This document shows positions 49,898 to 59,149 of a stretch of DNA of 64,000 nucleotides, in pieces. The DNA comes from Gemmatimonadota bacterium (GTDB lineage: Bacteria > Gemmatimonadota > Gemmatimonadetes > Longimicrobiales > Gaopeijiaceae). Numbering within the stretch: position 1 is the first letter of the stretch; each line of letters begins with the position of its first letter. The position numbers and the translations under genes were made by a program. Where the stretch lies: positions 1 to 64,000 of the forward strand of contig JAPPGZ010000060.1 of assembly GCA_028874905.1 (NCBI GenBank), in the 5' to 3' direction. The notes beneath the pieces were generated by a model. The model made no database searches. It was not told the origin of the DNA and saw nothing but the letters and a program-made list of their open reading frames with translations.

Positions 49898-51210
49898 CAC
49901 GACTCCGGATACGGATGCGGCCTGGTCACGCCCGAAGTGATGTGCGGTCGCGCGACGATCCCGGCGTCCGAACCGCCGGCCCGTCCCACCATGGCCGCGA
50001 TTACGGCTGCGCTCAGGCCCTCTTGGGCCAACGCCGCCAGCGCCGCGGGCGACACGTCGAAATCGACCGCGGATGTCCGAATCACCTCAATAATGACCTG
50101 GTCCGCGAGGCCGTCCCTGACCATCGCGACGATGTCGTCGTTTCGGAGGACGTTTTCCTCTTCTACCTGTCTCTGCTGGTCCAGTGCTGCCGCTGCCTCC
50201 TCGACCCTGTGCAGATCAGCGGCGACGGCTTCCGCGGAGAGGGTTTCGCGGATGGCTTCCAGGACGGAGCCATTGCCGGGATCGGCCGCGCGGGCTCGTT
50301 CGAAGCTCGCCAGGGCCGACTCGAAATCTCCCTGAATGCGATGCAGCACGCCAACATTGTGGTGTGCGGCCGCCACATCCCTGGTGGTGATGTCCGCCGC
50401 CGGATCGGGTTGGCAGGAGCCGACGTTTGCGATCGATATCACGAGCGCGCGCTCGTAGTCGCCCGCCTCCACGGCGCGGTGTGCCACGTCCAGGTCGCAT
50501 CTTTCGTCGTCGAAAAAGACCAGCTCCCTCGCCTCGACCCAGCGAAACAGAATCGGAGTTATGGGTCCGATCGTGCTGACGTAGGCTCGCCTCGCCACGA
50601 CTCCCGGGGACGGGAACTCCGGGAGTTCGCTGACGCTGGAATTGGTGCTCTCGGGCTCGTAGGCGAGCGTGCGCGAAGCGGCCACGAGACCCGTTGACGG
50701 ATTGACGACCTCGAATGTCCCCCGGAACCGGACCCGCGTGCGCGCGTGATGCTCCGGCACGGTCCGGCGACGGGTGTTGTCTCCCACCCTTTCGACGATT
50801 TCCCTCGATCCTTCGCGCCGGTCCTGTTCCGTTTCGCAACGCGTCACATCGACGGTGATCACCGCGTCGGTGTTCTGCCCGGCATCTCCGCGCGCAACCC
50901 GTACGCCGAGTTCCACCAGTTCCTGCGTCAGGACCTGCACCCACTCGGCTTCGCAGCGAGTCTCGGCGTCCTCGGAGCCAGGAAGAGTCACGCCCCCGGA
51001 CCGGGAATCCCCGGCAAGCACGACCTCGTCGACCAGGAACCCCACGCTCGGCGGGTGTTCAACCTCCACGGTCACGGAGGGGTTGAAAGCCGACGAGTAA
51101 CGCACTGAAGCGCAAGAGGCCGCCGACATCATGACGATAGCGAGACCGCCCACCCGAGCGGCGCGACAAGCGTTGAGGTCCCTGCAGGCCTTCCGATCCC
51201 TTATTGACAC
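49897..51210 (-). CDS. Envelope protein with C-terminal TPR segment
   Basis: 437-residue exported or lipid-anchored protein. I place the start at GTG 51210 because GAGGA lies 6 nt upstream; the hydrophobic stretch RVGGLAIVMMSAASC then looks like a lipoprotein signal, though the lipobox is imperfect. Residues of about 45-260 form an all-beta domain (LPGSEDAETRCEAEWVQVLTQEL, RVRFRGTFEVVNPSTGLVAAS). The 290-340 region is TPR-like (AAHHNVGVLHRIQGDFESAL, SFERARAADPGNG). The tail LADQVIIEVIRTSAVDFDVSP resembles domains that sense repeats. Function unknown. Confidence 0.65.
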   Translation of the reverse strand: MSIRDRKACRDLNACRAARVGGLAIVMMSAASCASVRYSSAFNPSVTVEVEHPPSVGFLVDEVVLAGDSRSGGVTLPGSEDAETRCEAEWVQVLTQELVELGVRVARGDAGQNTDAVITVDVTRCETEQDRREGSREIVERVGDNTRRRTVPEHHARTRVRFRGTFEVVNPSTGLVAASRTLAYEPESTNSSVSELPEFPSPGVVARRAYVSTIGPITPILFRWVEARELVFFDDERCDLDVAHRAVEAGDYERALVISIANVGSCQPDPAADITTRDVAAAHHNVGVLHRIQGDFESALASFERARAADPGNGSVLEAIRETLSAEAVAADLHRVEEAAAALDQQRQVEEENVLRNDDIVAMVRDGLADQVIIEVIRTSAVDFDVSPAALAALAQEGLSAAVIAAMVGRAGGSDAGIVARPHITSGVTRPHPYPES

Positions 51211-51318
51211 GAGAATCCTCGTTTTCCTGGCTTCCCTGAGAGCGTTGCCTTGCGGATCTCGATGCGAAAGCCGGTCGTCATGCATGCGTTGCGTCTTCCC
51301 GGCGAGGGTCAAGCGTCC

Positions 51319-52425
51319 CTACACGAACCGGACCAGCCTGACCTCCAGTTCCCGGATTGGGCGGGGTGGCGCCTTCCACTGGACGAGGATCGGGCTCTGA
51401 TAGGTCCCCCAGCCGATCTCGCCGGTGCCGTCGCCGGTGCGATCCAGCACCGGAAGGCTGAATCCACGCTTCATGCGCAGGAAGTGGGAAACCGGAAGTG
51501 CCAGCGCCCGGTTGACCACGCGTTCCACCATCGACTCCCGGAGGCGTGTGGTGTCCATCAGCTTGTTGAGGACCTGCAGGGCGTCGAATTGGGCGAAGTT
51601 CAGGGCCTTGGCGGGCAGGGTGCGCGGGTCGCGGAGCGCGCCGGTTACGTCCCTGCCGGTCCGGGCCATGAAGCGGAAGGGGTTCTTGAGGGCCTCGCGC
51701 AAGTCATGGTTCATGAGCAGGGTTTCGTATTCGTTGACCGTCAGTCCCGCATCCTGCTCGTCGTCGGGCAGCAGGACGTCGAATCGCCCGAACGAGATGC
51801 CGTGCTGCTCGACGAGCGCCTCCAGCTCGCCGATGAAGCCCAGCTCGGGGTCGCGGAGATTCTGCGCATCGATGGGGTGCGGCGATGACTTGACGGGCAC
51901 CGTGAGGCGGATGACCTCATCTTCCCCGTCGTAGGCCACTACCGTTGTGCGCCGGTGGCGGGTGCCCCCGACATGCACGCCGTCGAGTTCCACGAACCAG
52001 ACGGGCTCGGGTCCATCGAGTTCGTACGAAGCCGAGTTCCTGAGACCCGCTCCGATGAAGGTCAGATGCGAATCGGCGTTGAGCGGCTCGTTGGCCCGCT
52101 GCTCCTCGGTCAGCTCGGTCCGCAGGTGCATTGTGTCGTGCACATAGTCCGCGCCGGGCGGGAAGAGGTGCTGAAAGAGCTGCAAGTAGCCCTCGATCCC
52201 TTGGCCGTCGTGTTCCAGGAGTTCCGCGAGTCGCTGATCCAGATACCCGGCGGTCGTGTGGTTCGAGATGTAGAAGGACTTGGTGAAGCGGGTGAATTCG
52301 TCTCCGAATTCCTCTCGCAACCTGCCCCGGACGTCGATCAGCTGCACCCGCGACGCCGGCTTGATCCGCAGCGTAGCCTGGAACGGACCTTTGCCCGTGC
52401 TCGTATGCCGGTCGATGAGAATCAT
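51319..52425 (-). CDS. YjbQ/UPF0047-domain fusion protein
   Basis: 368-residue cytoplasmic protein. The N-terminal ~150 residues resemble YjbQ/UPF0047: FYISNHTTAGYLDQRLAEL, the aspartate/histidine block GADYVHDTMHLRTEL, and NADSHLTFIGAGLRN. Stand-alone YjbQ proteins are about 130-140 residues. Here a second domain of about 200 residues follows (TVVAYDGEDEVIRLTVPVKSS...MERVVNRALALPVSHFLRMKRGF), which I do not recognise. ATG 52425 starts at MILIDRHTSTGKG. Function unknown; metal or thiamin-phosphate-related activity is known only for the single-domain family. Confidence 0.72.
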   Translation of the reverse strand: MILIDRHTSTGKGPFQATLRIKPASRVQLIDVRGRLREEFGDEFTRFTKSFYISNHTTAGYLDQRLAELLEHDGQGIEGYLQLFQHLFPPGADYVHDTMHLRTELTEEQRANEPLNADSHLTFIGAGLRNSASYELDGPEPVWFVELDGVHVGGTRHRRTTVVAYDGEDEVIRLTVPVKSSPHPIDAQNLRDPELGFIGELEALVEQHGISFGRFDVLLPDDEQDAGLTVNEYETLLMNHDLREALKNPFRFMARTGRDVTGALRDPRTLPAKALNFAQFDALQVLNKLMDTTRLRESMVERVVNRALALPVSHFLRMKRGFSLPVLDRTGDGTGEIGWGTYQSPILVQWKAPPRPIRELEVRLVRFV

Positions 52426-52555
52426 CCTGCCTTCTCCCCTGCCGAAGTCAAGGTGGAGCCTTACGCTGACAACTTACGACAAAGAACGGCTTTGTGCCGC
52501 AGCGGCGTGCGGTGGCGGGCTGCGGTAGCGGTCCTGAGACAACGGCCCGCGCAGA

Positions 52556-53851
52556 CTACCGCGACAGCGCGCCGTATACGAGCGCACGCAGCTTGGCGTG
52601 GTCGTCGGGTTGCCGGACACTGCGGAGTTGCGTGAAGTACACGACGACGAGTTGCTCGGCGGGATCGACCCAATACGTCGTGTGATAGGCGCCGCCCCAT
52701 CCGTAGTCGCCGACGGAACCGGGCTGGCCGGCGGCACCCAGGTCGAGGCGAACCTGGAAGCCCAGGCCGAAGCCGCTGCCGGGGCCGAGCAGGTCCCCGA
52801 TGTGGTTGGCGGTCATCAGCGCCACGCTCGCGGGCGACAGAATGCGCGTGTCCCCAAGCGAGCCGCCGTTCAGCATCATCTGGAGAAAGCGGGCGTAGTC
52901 GCGTGCGGTGGAGAGCAGGCCCGCGCCGCCCGAATAGCTCGCGCGGGGCCCGTTCACGTACTCTCCCTGAGTGTTCATCCCCGGTCCCTCGGGCGAGCGA
53001 ATCAGCTTGCCGGCGGCGTCATGGCCGTGCACGGCGGCCAACCGGTCCACCTTGCCGGGCGGCAGGTAGAAGTGGGTGTCGCGCATGTCGAGGGGTTCGA
53101 AGAGGCGCGTGGCGAGGAACGTGTCCAGGGTGAGACCGGAGACCTCTTCCACCAGGGCGCCGAGAATGTCGGTGGCGTACCCGTACACGAACCGATCCCC
53201 CGGCTGGGCCTGAAACGGCAGGGCCGCCATGCGGTCCACGGTCTTGCGCACGGGTTCGTCACGATGCGCGAAGTACCACCCGGTGATGTCCGCCTCCTGC
53301 CAGCGATCGCCTCCCGGTCCGTAGCCGTAGGATATCCCCGCCGTATGGGTCAGGAGGTCGCGGATCGTGACCGGACGGTCCGCCGGCACCACCTCGTACG
53401 CGCCGTCCTCTCCGGGCACGGCCACCGTCGTCTGCGCGAATGCCGGGAGGTGTTTGCCGACCGGGTCCGAGATGAGGAGCGCGCCCTCGTCCTGGAGCAT
53501 CATCACGGCGACGCTGACGACAGCCTTCGTCTGGGACGCGATGCGGAAAACGGCGTCGGTCGCGAGCGGCGCGCGCGTCTCCACGTCGCTGTAGCCGACG
53601 GCCTGCTCGTAGACGACCGCCCCGTTGCGGAGGACGGCCACGACCGCGCCGGGAAGTTCGCCCTCCATCACGTAGTCTTTCAGCACCTCCTCGATCAACG
53701 AGAGGCGGTCCGTGGCGAAGCCCGCATCTTCGGGGGCGATCCTCGGCAGCTCTTGGGCGACGCCAGCGGTCGGGGTAAGCGCGGCGAGCGTCGCGAGGAA
53801 CAGGTACGAGACCACTGAGAGCGCCCTGGAGGGCAAAGGCATGCGCTTCAT
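52556..53851 (-). CDS. Secreted serine beta-lactamase-family hydrolase
   Basis: 431-residue class C beta-lactamase-fold hydrolase with a signal peptide (ending TAGVAQ). SxxK is in FRIASQTKAVVSV, the Tyr motif is YGYATDILGAL, and YGWGGAYHTTYWVDP is the C-terminal strand. It is more EstB-like than a true beta-lactamase. ATG 53851 is chosen because it gives a complete signal peptide; no strong Shine-Dalgarno is seen, and ATG 53842 is an alternative. It is divergent from the DinB gene by 120 bp. Paralogue of the gene at 42399, but with SQTK instead of SISK. Confidence 0.86.
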   Translation of the reverse strand: MKRMPLPSRALSVVSYLFLATLAALTPTAGVAQELPRIAPEDAGFATDRLSLIEEVLKDYVMEGELPGAVVAVLRNGAVVYEQAVGYSDVETRAPLATDAVFRIASQTKAVVSVAVMMLQDEGALLISDPVGKHLPAFAQTTVAVPGEDGAYEVVPADRPVTIRDLLTHTAGISYGYGPGGDRWQEADITGWYFAHRDEPVRKTVDRMAALPFQAQPGDRFVYGYATDILGALVEEVSGLTLDTFLATRLFEPLDMRDTHFYLPPGKVDRLAAVHGHDAAGKLIRSPEGPGMNTQGEYVNGPRASYSGGAGLLSTARDYARFLQMMLNGGSLGDTRILSPASVALMTANHIGDLLGPGSGFGLGFQVRLDLGAAGQPGSVGDYGWGGAYHTTYWVDPAEQLVVVYFTQLRSVRQPDDHAKLRALVYGALSR

Positions 53852-53971
53852 GGAACCGGCCGGGCTGCAGGGATTGGCGTCGGCAAGTCGGCAAGCTAGA
53901 CTTGGCAACCCCGGGCGACAACCAACGCCGCCCGTTCCTGCAACCATTGCGATCGCACAGGACAAGCGAAC

Positions 53972-54442
53972 ATGTCGGCTGCCGCCCCCCTCGTCACGCA
54001 GCTTCAGACGTCACTCAAGTACATGAAGACCACGATATCGGTCTTCGACGAAGCTGACTCCGGCTTTGCGCCACAACCTGAACTCTACACGGTGGCAGGT
54101 CATATCGCGCACGCCGCCGACTCGGTCGACTGGTTCGTGGAGGGGGCGTTCGGCGAGGGCTGGAACATGGACTTCGAGGGCCTCATCGCGGCCGCCAGGG
54201 CCGTCACGTCGCTGGACGATGCGAACGCGTGGCTGGACCGCGCGTACGCCGCGGCCATCGCCGCGGTCCAGGCGGCGCCCGACGAAGCTCTCCATGCGCC
54301 GATCCCCGACGAACGCATCATGCGGGGTGCGCCGCGTGCCGCCATCGTCGGTGCCATCGTGGATCACACGGCCCACCACCGCGGAGCGCTGACGGTCTAC
54401 GCGCGGCTCCTCGGCAAGGTGTCGCCGATGCCGTACGGCTGA
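53972..54442 (+). CDS. DinB-family protein
   Basis: 156-residue four-helix DinB/YfiT-like protein, a metal-binding putative thiol transferase fold. Metal-ligand histidines appear in GHIAHAADSVDW and VDHTAHHRGALTVYARL (H-x3-H pattern), and the end PMPYG is family-typical. Cytoplasmic. It has no operon partner before it and the SDR follows 43 bp later. The exact activity of such proteins (bacillithiol/mycothiol transfer or detoxification) is not readable. Confidence 0.83.
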   Translation: MSAAAPLVTQLQTSLKYMKTTISVFDEADSGFAPQPELYTVAGHIAHAADSVDWFVEGAFGEGWNMDFEGLIAAARAVTSLDDANAWLDRAYAAAIAAVQAAPDEALHAPIPDERIMRGAPRAAIVGAIVDHTAHHRGALTVYARLLGKVSPMPYG

Positions 54443-54462
54443 TCCCGGCGCCTCGGAGTCCG

Positions 54463-54496
54463 CAGCCCGTGATTTCGCTCAGCCCGTGATTTCGCT
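54463..54496 (+). repeat. 17 bp tandem duplication across the SDR start codon
   Basis: The unit cagcccgtgatttcgct occurs twice in direct tandem (54463-54479 and 54480-54496). Both copies carry a GTG. Only the second (54486) is in frame with the SDR gene. The first opens a six-codon frame whose TGA overlaps the second GTG. It probably arose by replication slippage, and could weaken or couple initiation. Confidence 0.8.
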
Positions 54497-55283
54497 CGAC
54501 GGAAAGACCGCCGTCGTCACAGGCGCGGCCAGGGGGATCGGTGCCGCGTGCGCTCGGGCCTTCGCCGAACACGGCGCCGCCGTGGTAGTGGCCGACGTAC
54601 TCGCCGAACAGTGCGCCGAAACCGCCCGGCGGATTGCCGACGACACCGGGGCGGCCACCCTCGCCGTCCGCACCGACGTCAGCGACGAGAGGGACTGTGC
54701 GGCGCTGCTCGCGGCGTGCGTGGACCGCTTCGGCGGCTGTGACATCCTGCTCAACAATGCCGGGATCATCGTCCCGGGCTCGATCCTGGACGCCACGGTG
54801 GAGAACTTCGACCGCGTCCTCGCGGTGAACCTCCGCGGCACCTTCCTGGTCAGCCGGGAGATCGCGCGCCACATGGTGGAGCGGGGCACGAAGGGCGTCA
54901 TCATCAACATGTCCTCGACCAACGCCGTCGTGACAATCCCCGACCAGATGGCGTACGCAGCCTCGAAGGGCGGCGTCGCGCAGATGACGAAGGCGATGGC
55001 GCTGGCTCTGGCCCCGCACGACATCCGGGTCAACGCGATCGGGCCGGGCACGATCCTCACCGACATGCTCAAGGTCGTGATCGCGAACGACGAAGCCCGG
55101 CGCACGATCCTGTCGCGCACGCCCATGGGCAGGATCGGCGATCCCGCCGAGGTCGCCAGCGTCGCGGTCTTCCTGGCCTCCGATTACGCCTCGTATCTGA
55201 CCGGCGAGACGATCTATCCGGACGGCGGCCGGCTGTCCCTCAACTACACCGTACCGGTTCGCGAGGACGGGGAGAAGACGTGA
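54486..55283 (+). CDS. SDR-family oxidoreductase
   Basis: 265-residue classical SDR. TGAARGIG cofactor loop, LLNNAGIIVPG, Ser in INMSSTNAV, YAASKGG catalytic Tyr/Lys, and DGGRLSLNYTVP at the end. Aspartate in VVADVLAEQ after beta-2 suggests NAD rather than NADP. GTG start inside a tandem duplication (54463-54496), with no good Shine-Dalgarno. Its stop overlaps the GTG of the hydantoinase fusion (GTGA), suggesting the two act in the same catabolic route. Confidence 0.87.
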   Translation: MISLDGKTAVVTGAARGIGAACARAFAEHGAAVVVADVLAEQCAETARRIADDTGAATLAVRTDVSDERDCAALLAACVDRFGGCDILLNNAGIIVPGSILDATVENFDRVLAVNLRGTFLVSREIARHMVERGTKGVIINMSSTNAVVTIPDQMAYAASKGGVAQMTKAMALALAPHDIRVNAIGPGTILTDMLKVVIANDEARRTILSRTPMGRIGDPAEVASVAVFLASDYASYLTGETIYPDGGRLSLNYTVPVREDGEKT

Positions 55284-58200
55284 GCGGCGTCGCGGGCGGG
55301 CCTGCCGCGAGACTCGCGATCGACATCGGGGGGACCTTCACCGACGTTGCCCTGGAAACGGGGGACCGCCTCGTGACCACCAAGGTGCTCACGACCCACG
55401 CCGCGCCCCAGGACGGCGTGTTGCAGGGCATTGACAAGGTGCTGGGCATTGCAGCGGTCCCCCCTTCGGCCGTGCGCCTGGTCATTCACGGCACGACCCT
55501 GGCGACAAACGCGGTCATCGAGCGCAAGGGCGCGCACACCGCGCTGATCGTCAGCGAGGGGCATCGCGACGCCCTGGAGATGGCCCAGGAGAACCGCTTC
55601 GAGCAATACGACATCGGCGTCGACCGACCACCCCCGCTGGTGCCGCGGCGATTGCGGCTGCCCGTACGCGAGCGTGTCGACCGGCACGGACGCGTGTTGA
55701 TTCCACTGGACGAAGACACCGTCCGGGCTCTCGTCCCGATCCTCGACGAACATGGGATCGAGTCCCTCGCGGTGGGTTTGATTCACGGGTACGCCAACCC
55801 CGCGCACGAACAGCGGATTCGTGCGATCATCGCCGAGGAGCGTCCGGGCCTCCTGATCACGCTCGCCTCCGATGTCTGTCCCGAGGTGAGGGAGTACGAG
55901 CGTCTCTCGACGGCCTGCACGAACGCTTACGTCCAGCCGCTGATGTCGCGCTATCTCCAGGGGCTGGCCGCGTCGCTGTGCGAATCGGGGCTTGACTGCC
56001 CCTTCCTGCTCATGACCTCGGGAGGCGGCCTGACGACGCTGGAGGCGGCCGTCGCGGCCCCGGTTCGCCTGGTGGAATCGGGTCCGGCCGGGGGGGCGAT
56101 CCTGGCGAGCCATCTGGCGCGCGAGCTGGAGTTGGGCGATGTCCTTTCGTTCGACATGGGGGGCACGACCGCCAAGCTCTGCGTAATCGACGGCGGCGAA
56201 CCGCTGCACTCCCGGACCTTCGAGGTGGCGCGCAGCTACCGCTTCAAGCAGGGCAGCGGGCTGCCCGTGCGGATTCCGGTGATCGAGATGGTCGAGATCG
56301 GGGCCGGCGGCGGGTCGATTGCGGGGGTGGACGACCTGGATCGCATTCACGTGGGTCCCGAGAGCGCCGGGTCGGAGCCGGGTCCGGCGGCGTATGGGCG
56401 GGGAGGGGACCACCCCACCGTGACCGATGCGGACGTGGTGCTGGGGCGGATCGAGCCGGAGCTGTTTGCGGACGGCGCGATTGCGCTGGACCGGGGCAGG
56501 GCGGAGGCGGCGATTCGCGGTCGCGTAGGTGCGGAACTGGGGCTTGACGCCCGGTTGGCCGCGCTGGGGGTGAGCGAGATGGTGGACGAGAACATGTCCA
56601 ACGCCGCCCGAACCCACGCGATCGAGTGGGGCAAGGGACTTGCGGGCCGCACCATCGTCGCATTCGGGGGATCGGCGCCGATTCACGCCGCGCGGCTGGC
56701 CGACAAGCTGGAACTGGACCGCTTTCTCGTGCCGGGCGACGCCGGGGTCGGTTCGGCGGTCGGGTTCCTCCTGGCGCCGATCTCGTACGAGGTCGTGCGC
56801 AGCCGGTACATGCGCCTGTCCGGGTTCGATGCGCACCTCGTGCGCGACGTGCTCGCCGGGATGAGGGAGGAAGCGGCGGCCGTGGTCGCGGAGGGTGCCC
56901 CGGGCATCGCCACCACGGAACGTGCGCACGCGTACATGCGGTACGTGGGCCAGGGACACGAGATCGGCGTGGAGCTGCCGGCGGAGGTGATGGCGGGCAC
57001 GACCGGGGGTGCTACGCCGCACGGGGCGAATGGCCGCGGCGGCGGAGGTCCGGTGGCGGCCTTGCGCGCGGCTTTCGATCGCGCGTACCACGCCGTGTAT
57101 GGCCGCACGATTCCGGGCCTGGATGTGGAAGTGCTCAGTTGGACGCTGGTGGTGTCGGCTCCGGCGCGCTCCCCGGTGCCAGCCGAGTCGCCGGTGCCGG
57201 TCCGGGACGCGACGCAGATCTCGCCGGCCGCGGACCCGACGCGGGCCTCTTCGCCGCCCCGGCCCATCGCGCGCGCCGAACTCTTCGATGGCACCGGCGA
57301 CGGGACCGTGAACGCCGCGGTCCACCACCGCCGGGCCCTCGAAGTGCGCGCCACGGTCCGTGGTCCCGCGCTCATCGCCGAGACCCAGACCACGACGGTC
57401 ATCCCGGACGGATGGGAGGCGCGGGTGCTGCCGGGCGGCCATCTGCTGGCGGAACGCCGCGCCCGGGGCGTGGCCGCCGCGGGGGTCTCGGCGCTGCAGG
57501 ACCAGATCATGTGGAGCCGCCTGCTCTCGGTGGTCGAAGAACAGGCCCGGACGCTGGTGCGCACGGCCTTCTCGACTCCGGTGCGGGAGGCGGGCGACCT
57601 CTCGGCGGGCGTTTTCGATCTCTCGGGCCGCATGCTGGCGCAAGCGGTGACCGGCACGCCGGGACACGTCAACGCCATGGCGGCCTCGGTCGGCTTCTTC
57701 CTGCGCGATCACCCCGTGGAGACCCTGGAAGAGGGTGACGTGCTCGTGACCAACGATCCATGGGAGGGAACGGGCCACCTGAACGACTTCACGGTCGTCA
57801 CGCCGGCCTTCCTCAAGGGCCGTCCGGTGGCCCTCTTCGCCGCGACGAGCCACATCGCCGACGTCGGCGGCCGCGGGTTCGGCGCCGACGCCAACCAGGT
57901 GTACGAGGAGGGGCTCCGGATCCCGATCGGCTATCTCATTCGCGCCGGCACGGTGGACGAGACGCTCATGCGCATGGTGCGCGCCAACGTGCGGGAGCCT
58001 GACGTGGCACAGGGTGACCTGTACTCGTTGGCGGCCTGCAATCGGACCGGTTGCGACCGCCTGATCGCGATGATGACCGAGTTCGGGCTGGACTCGCTGG
58101 ACGAACTTGCCGAAATGATCGTGGCCGCATCCCGCCGAGCCATGGTGGAGCGGATTCGAGCGTTGCGCCCCGGCACGTACAGGCACCGCATGACCATCGA

Positions 58201-59149
58201 CGGCTACGACGAGGACCTGGAGCTGGTGTGCGTGCTCACGGTGACTCCGGACGGCATCCACATCGACTTCGACGGCACCTCGCCCATGTCGCCTTACGGG
58301 ATCAACGTCCCCGAGACGTATACCCGCGCGTACGCGTCGTTCGGCGTGCGCTGCGTGGTGGGGTCCGAAGTCCCCAACAACGCGGGCTCGCTGGACACGA
58401 TCGAGGTCACGGCTCCGCTCGGCTCCCTCCTCAACGCGCCGCCTCCGGCCGCCGTTTCCGCGCGCCATTCCATCGGCCAGATGCTCCCCGACGTCGTGCT
58501 CGGCTGCCTGGCCCAGGCGATGCCCCCGGGGTCTGTGCCGGCCGAGGGGGCTTCGTGCCTGTGGAACCCGGTCCTCATGGGCGGGCCGGGGCTTACGGGC
58601 TCCCATCCGTACGGCGACGCGGAACCCTTCGTCGTCAACCCGTTCCACACCGGCGGCACCGGCGCCCGGCCCGGGAAGGACGGCCTCTCCGCGACCTCGT
58701 TCCCGTCGGGGGTGCGCAGTACGCCGATCGAGATCACCGAGACCGTATCGCCCCTCATCTTCTGGCGGAAGGAGTACATTCCGAACTCCGGCGGTGCGGG
58801 CGAGTACCGCGGAGGTCTGGGCCAGGTCATGGAGATCGCGCACGCCGAGGGCGCGCCCTTCGCCGTGTCCAAGATGTTCGAGCGGGTCCGCAACGCGGCG
58901 CGGGGGAGGGAGGGGGGTGGCAAGGGGGCCCGCGGGAGGGTCTACGTTCCTGGCGCGGGCGAGATGCGGGTCAAGGGCCGCGAGGTGGTGCCGCCCGGCC
59001 ACAGGATCGTTCTCGAGACGCCGGGAGGCGGGGGGCTGGGAGATCCGCGCCGGCGCGACCCGAAGAAGGTGGAGGAAGACGTGGTCGACGGATTCGTGAC
59101 CGCCGAGCAGGCGCGCGGGTCGTACAACGGTGGCGGAGGGAACCCCTGA
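55280..59149 (+). CDS. Fused hydantoinase A/B (5-oxoprolinase-like)
   Basis: 1289-residue HyuA-HyuB fusion, an ATP-dependent hydantoinase or oxoprolinase that opens cyclic amides in the cytoplasm. HyuA part (1-690): RLAIDIGGTFTDVALE phosphate-binding loop, VIHGTTLATNAVIERKGA, DVCPEVREYERLSTACTNAYVQPL, MTSGGGLT and LSFDMGGTTAKLC. HyuB part (740-1275): MWSRLLSVVEEQARTLVRTAF, LVTNDPWEGTGHLNDF, VVGSEVPNNAGSLDTIEV and GGAGEYRGGLGQVMEI. The length matches eukaryotic 5-oxoprolinase-type fusions. GTG start overlapping the SDR stop. Substrate (5-oxoproline, hydantoin or N-methylhydantoin) not decidable. Confidence 0.9.
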   Translation: MSGVAGGPAARLAIDIGGTFTDVALETGDRLVTTKVLTTHAAPQDGVLQGIDKVLGIAAVPPSAVRLVIHGTTLATNAVIERKGAHTALIVSEGHRDALEMAQENRFEQYDIGVDRPPPLVPRRLRLPVRERVDRHGRVLIPLDEDTVRALVPILDEHGIESLAVGLIHGYANPAHEQRIRAIIAEERPGLLITLASDVCPEVREYERLSTACTNAYVQPLMSRYLQGLAASLCESGLDCPFLLMTSGGGLTTLEAAVAAPVRLVESGPAGGAILASHLARELELGDVLSFDMGGTTAKLCVIDGGEPLHSRTFEVARSYRFKQGSGLPVRIPVIEMVEIGAGGGSIAGVDDLDRIHVGPESAGSEPGPAAYGRGGDHPTVTDADVVLGRIEPELFADGAIALDRGRAEAAIRGRVGAELGLDARLAALGVSEMVDENMSNAARTHAIEWGKGLAGRTIVAFGGSAPIHAARLADKLELDRFLVPGDAGVGSAVGFLLAPISYEVVRSRYMRLSGFDAHLVRDVLAGMREEAAAVVAEGAPGIATTERAHAYMRYVGQGHEIGVELPAEVMAGTTGGATPHGANGRGGGGPVAALRAAFDRAYHAVYGRTIPGLDVEVLSWTLVVSAPARSPVPAESPVPVRDATQISPAADPTRASSPPRPIARAELFDGTGDGTVNAAVHHRRALEVRATVRGPALIAETQTTTVIPDGWEARVLPGGHLLAERRARGVAAAGVSALQDQIMWSRLLSVVEEQARTLVRTAFSTPVREAGDLSAGVFDLSGRMLAQAVTGTPGHVNAMAASVGFFLRDHPVETLEEGDVLVTNDPWEGTGHLNDFTVVTPAFLKGRPVALFAATSHIADVGGRGFGADANQVYEEGLRIPIGYLIRAGTVDETLMRMVRANVREPDVAQGDLYSLAACNRTGCDRLIAMMTEFGLDSLDELAEMIVAASRRAMVERIRALRPGTYRHRMTIDGYDEDLELVCVLTVTPDGIHIDFDGTSPMSPYGINVPETYTRAYASFGVRCVVGSEVPNNAGSLDTIEVTAPLGSLLNAPPPAAVSARHSIGQMLPDVVLGCLAQAMPPGSVPAEGASCLWNPVLMGGPGLTGSHPYGDAEPFVVNPFHTGGTGARPGKDGLSATSFPSGVRSTPIEITETVSPLIFWRKEYIPNSGGAGEYRGGLGQVMEIAHAEGAPFAVSKMFERVRNAARGREGGGKGARGRVYVPGAGEMRVKGREVVPPGHRIVLETPGGGGLGDPRRRDPKKVEEDVVDGFVTAEQARGSYNGGGGNP

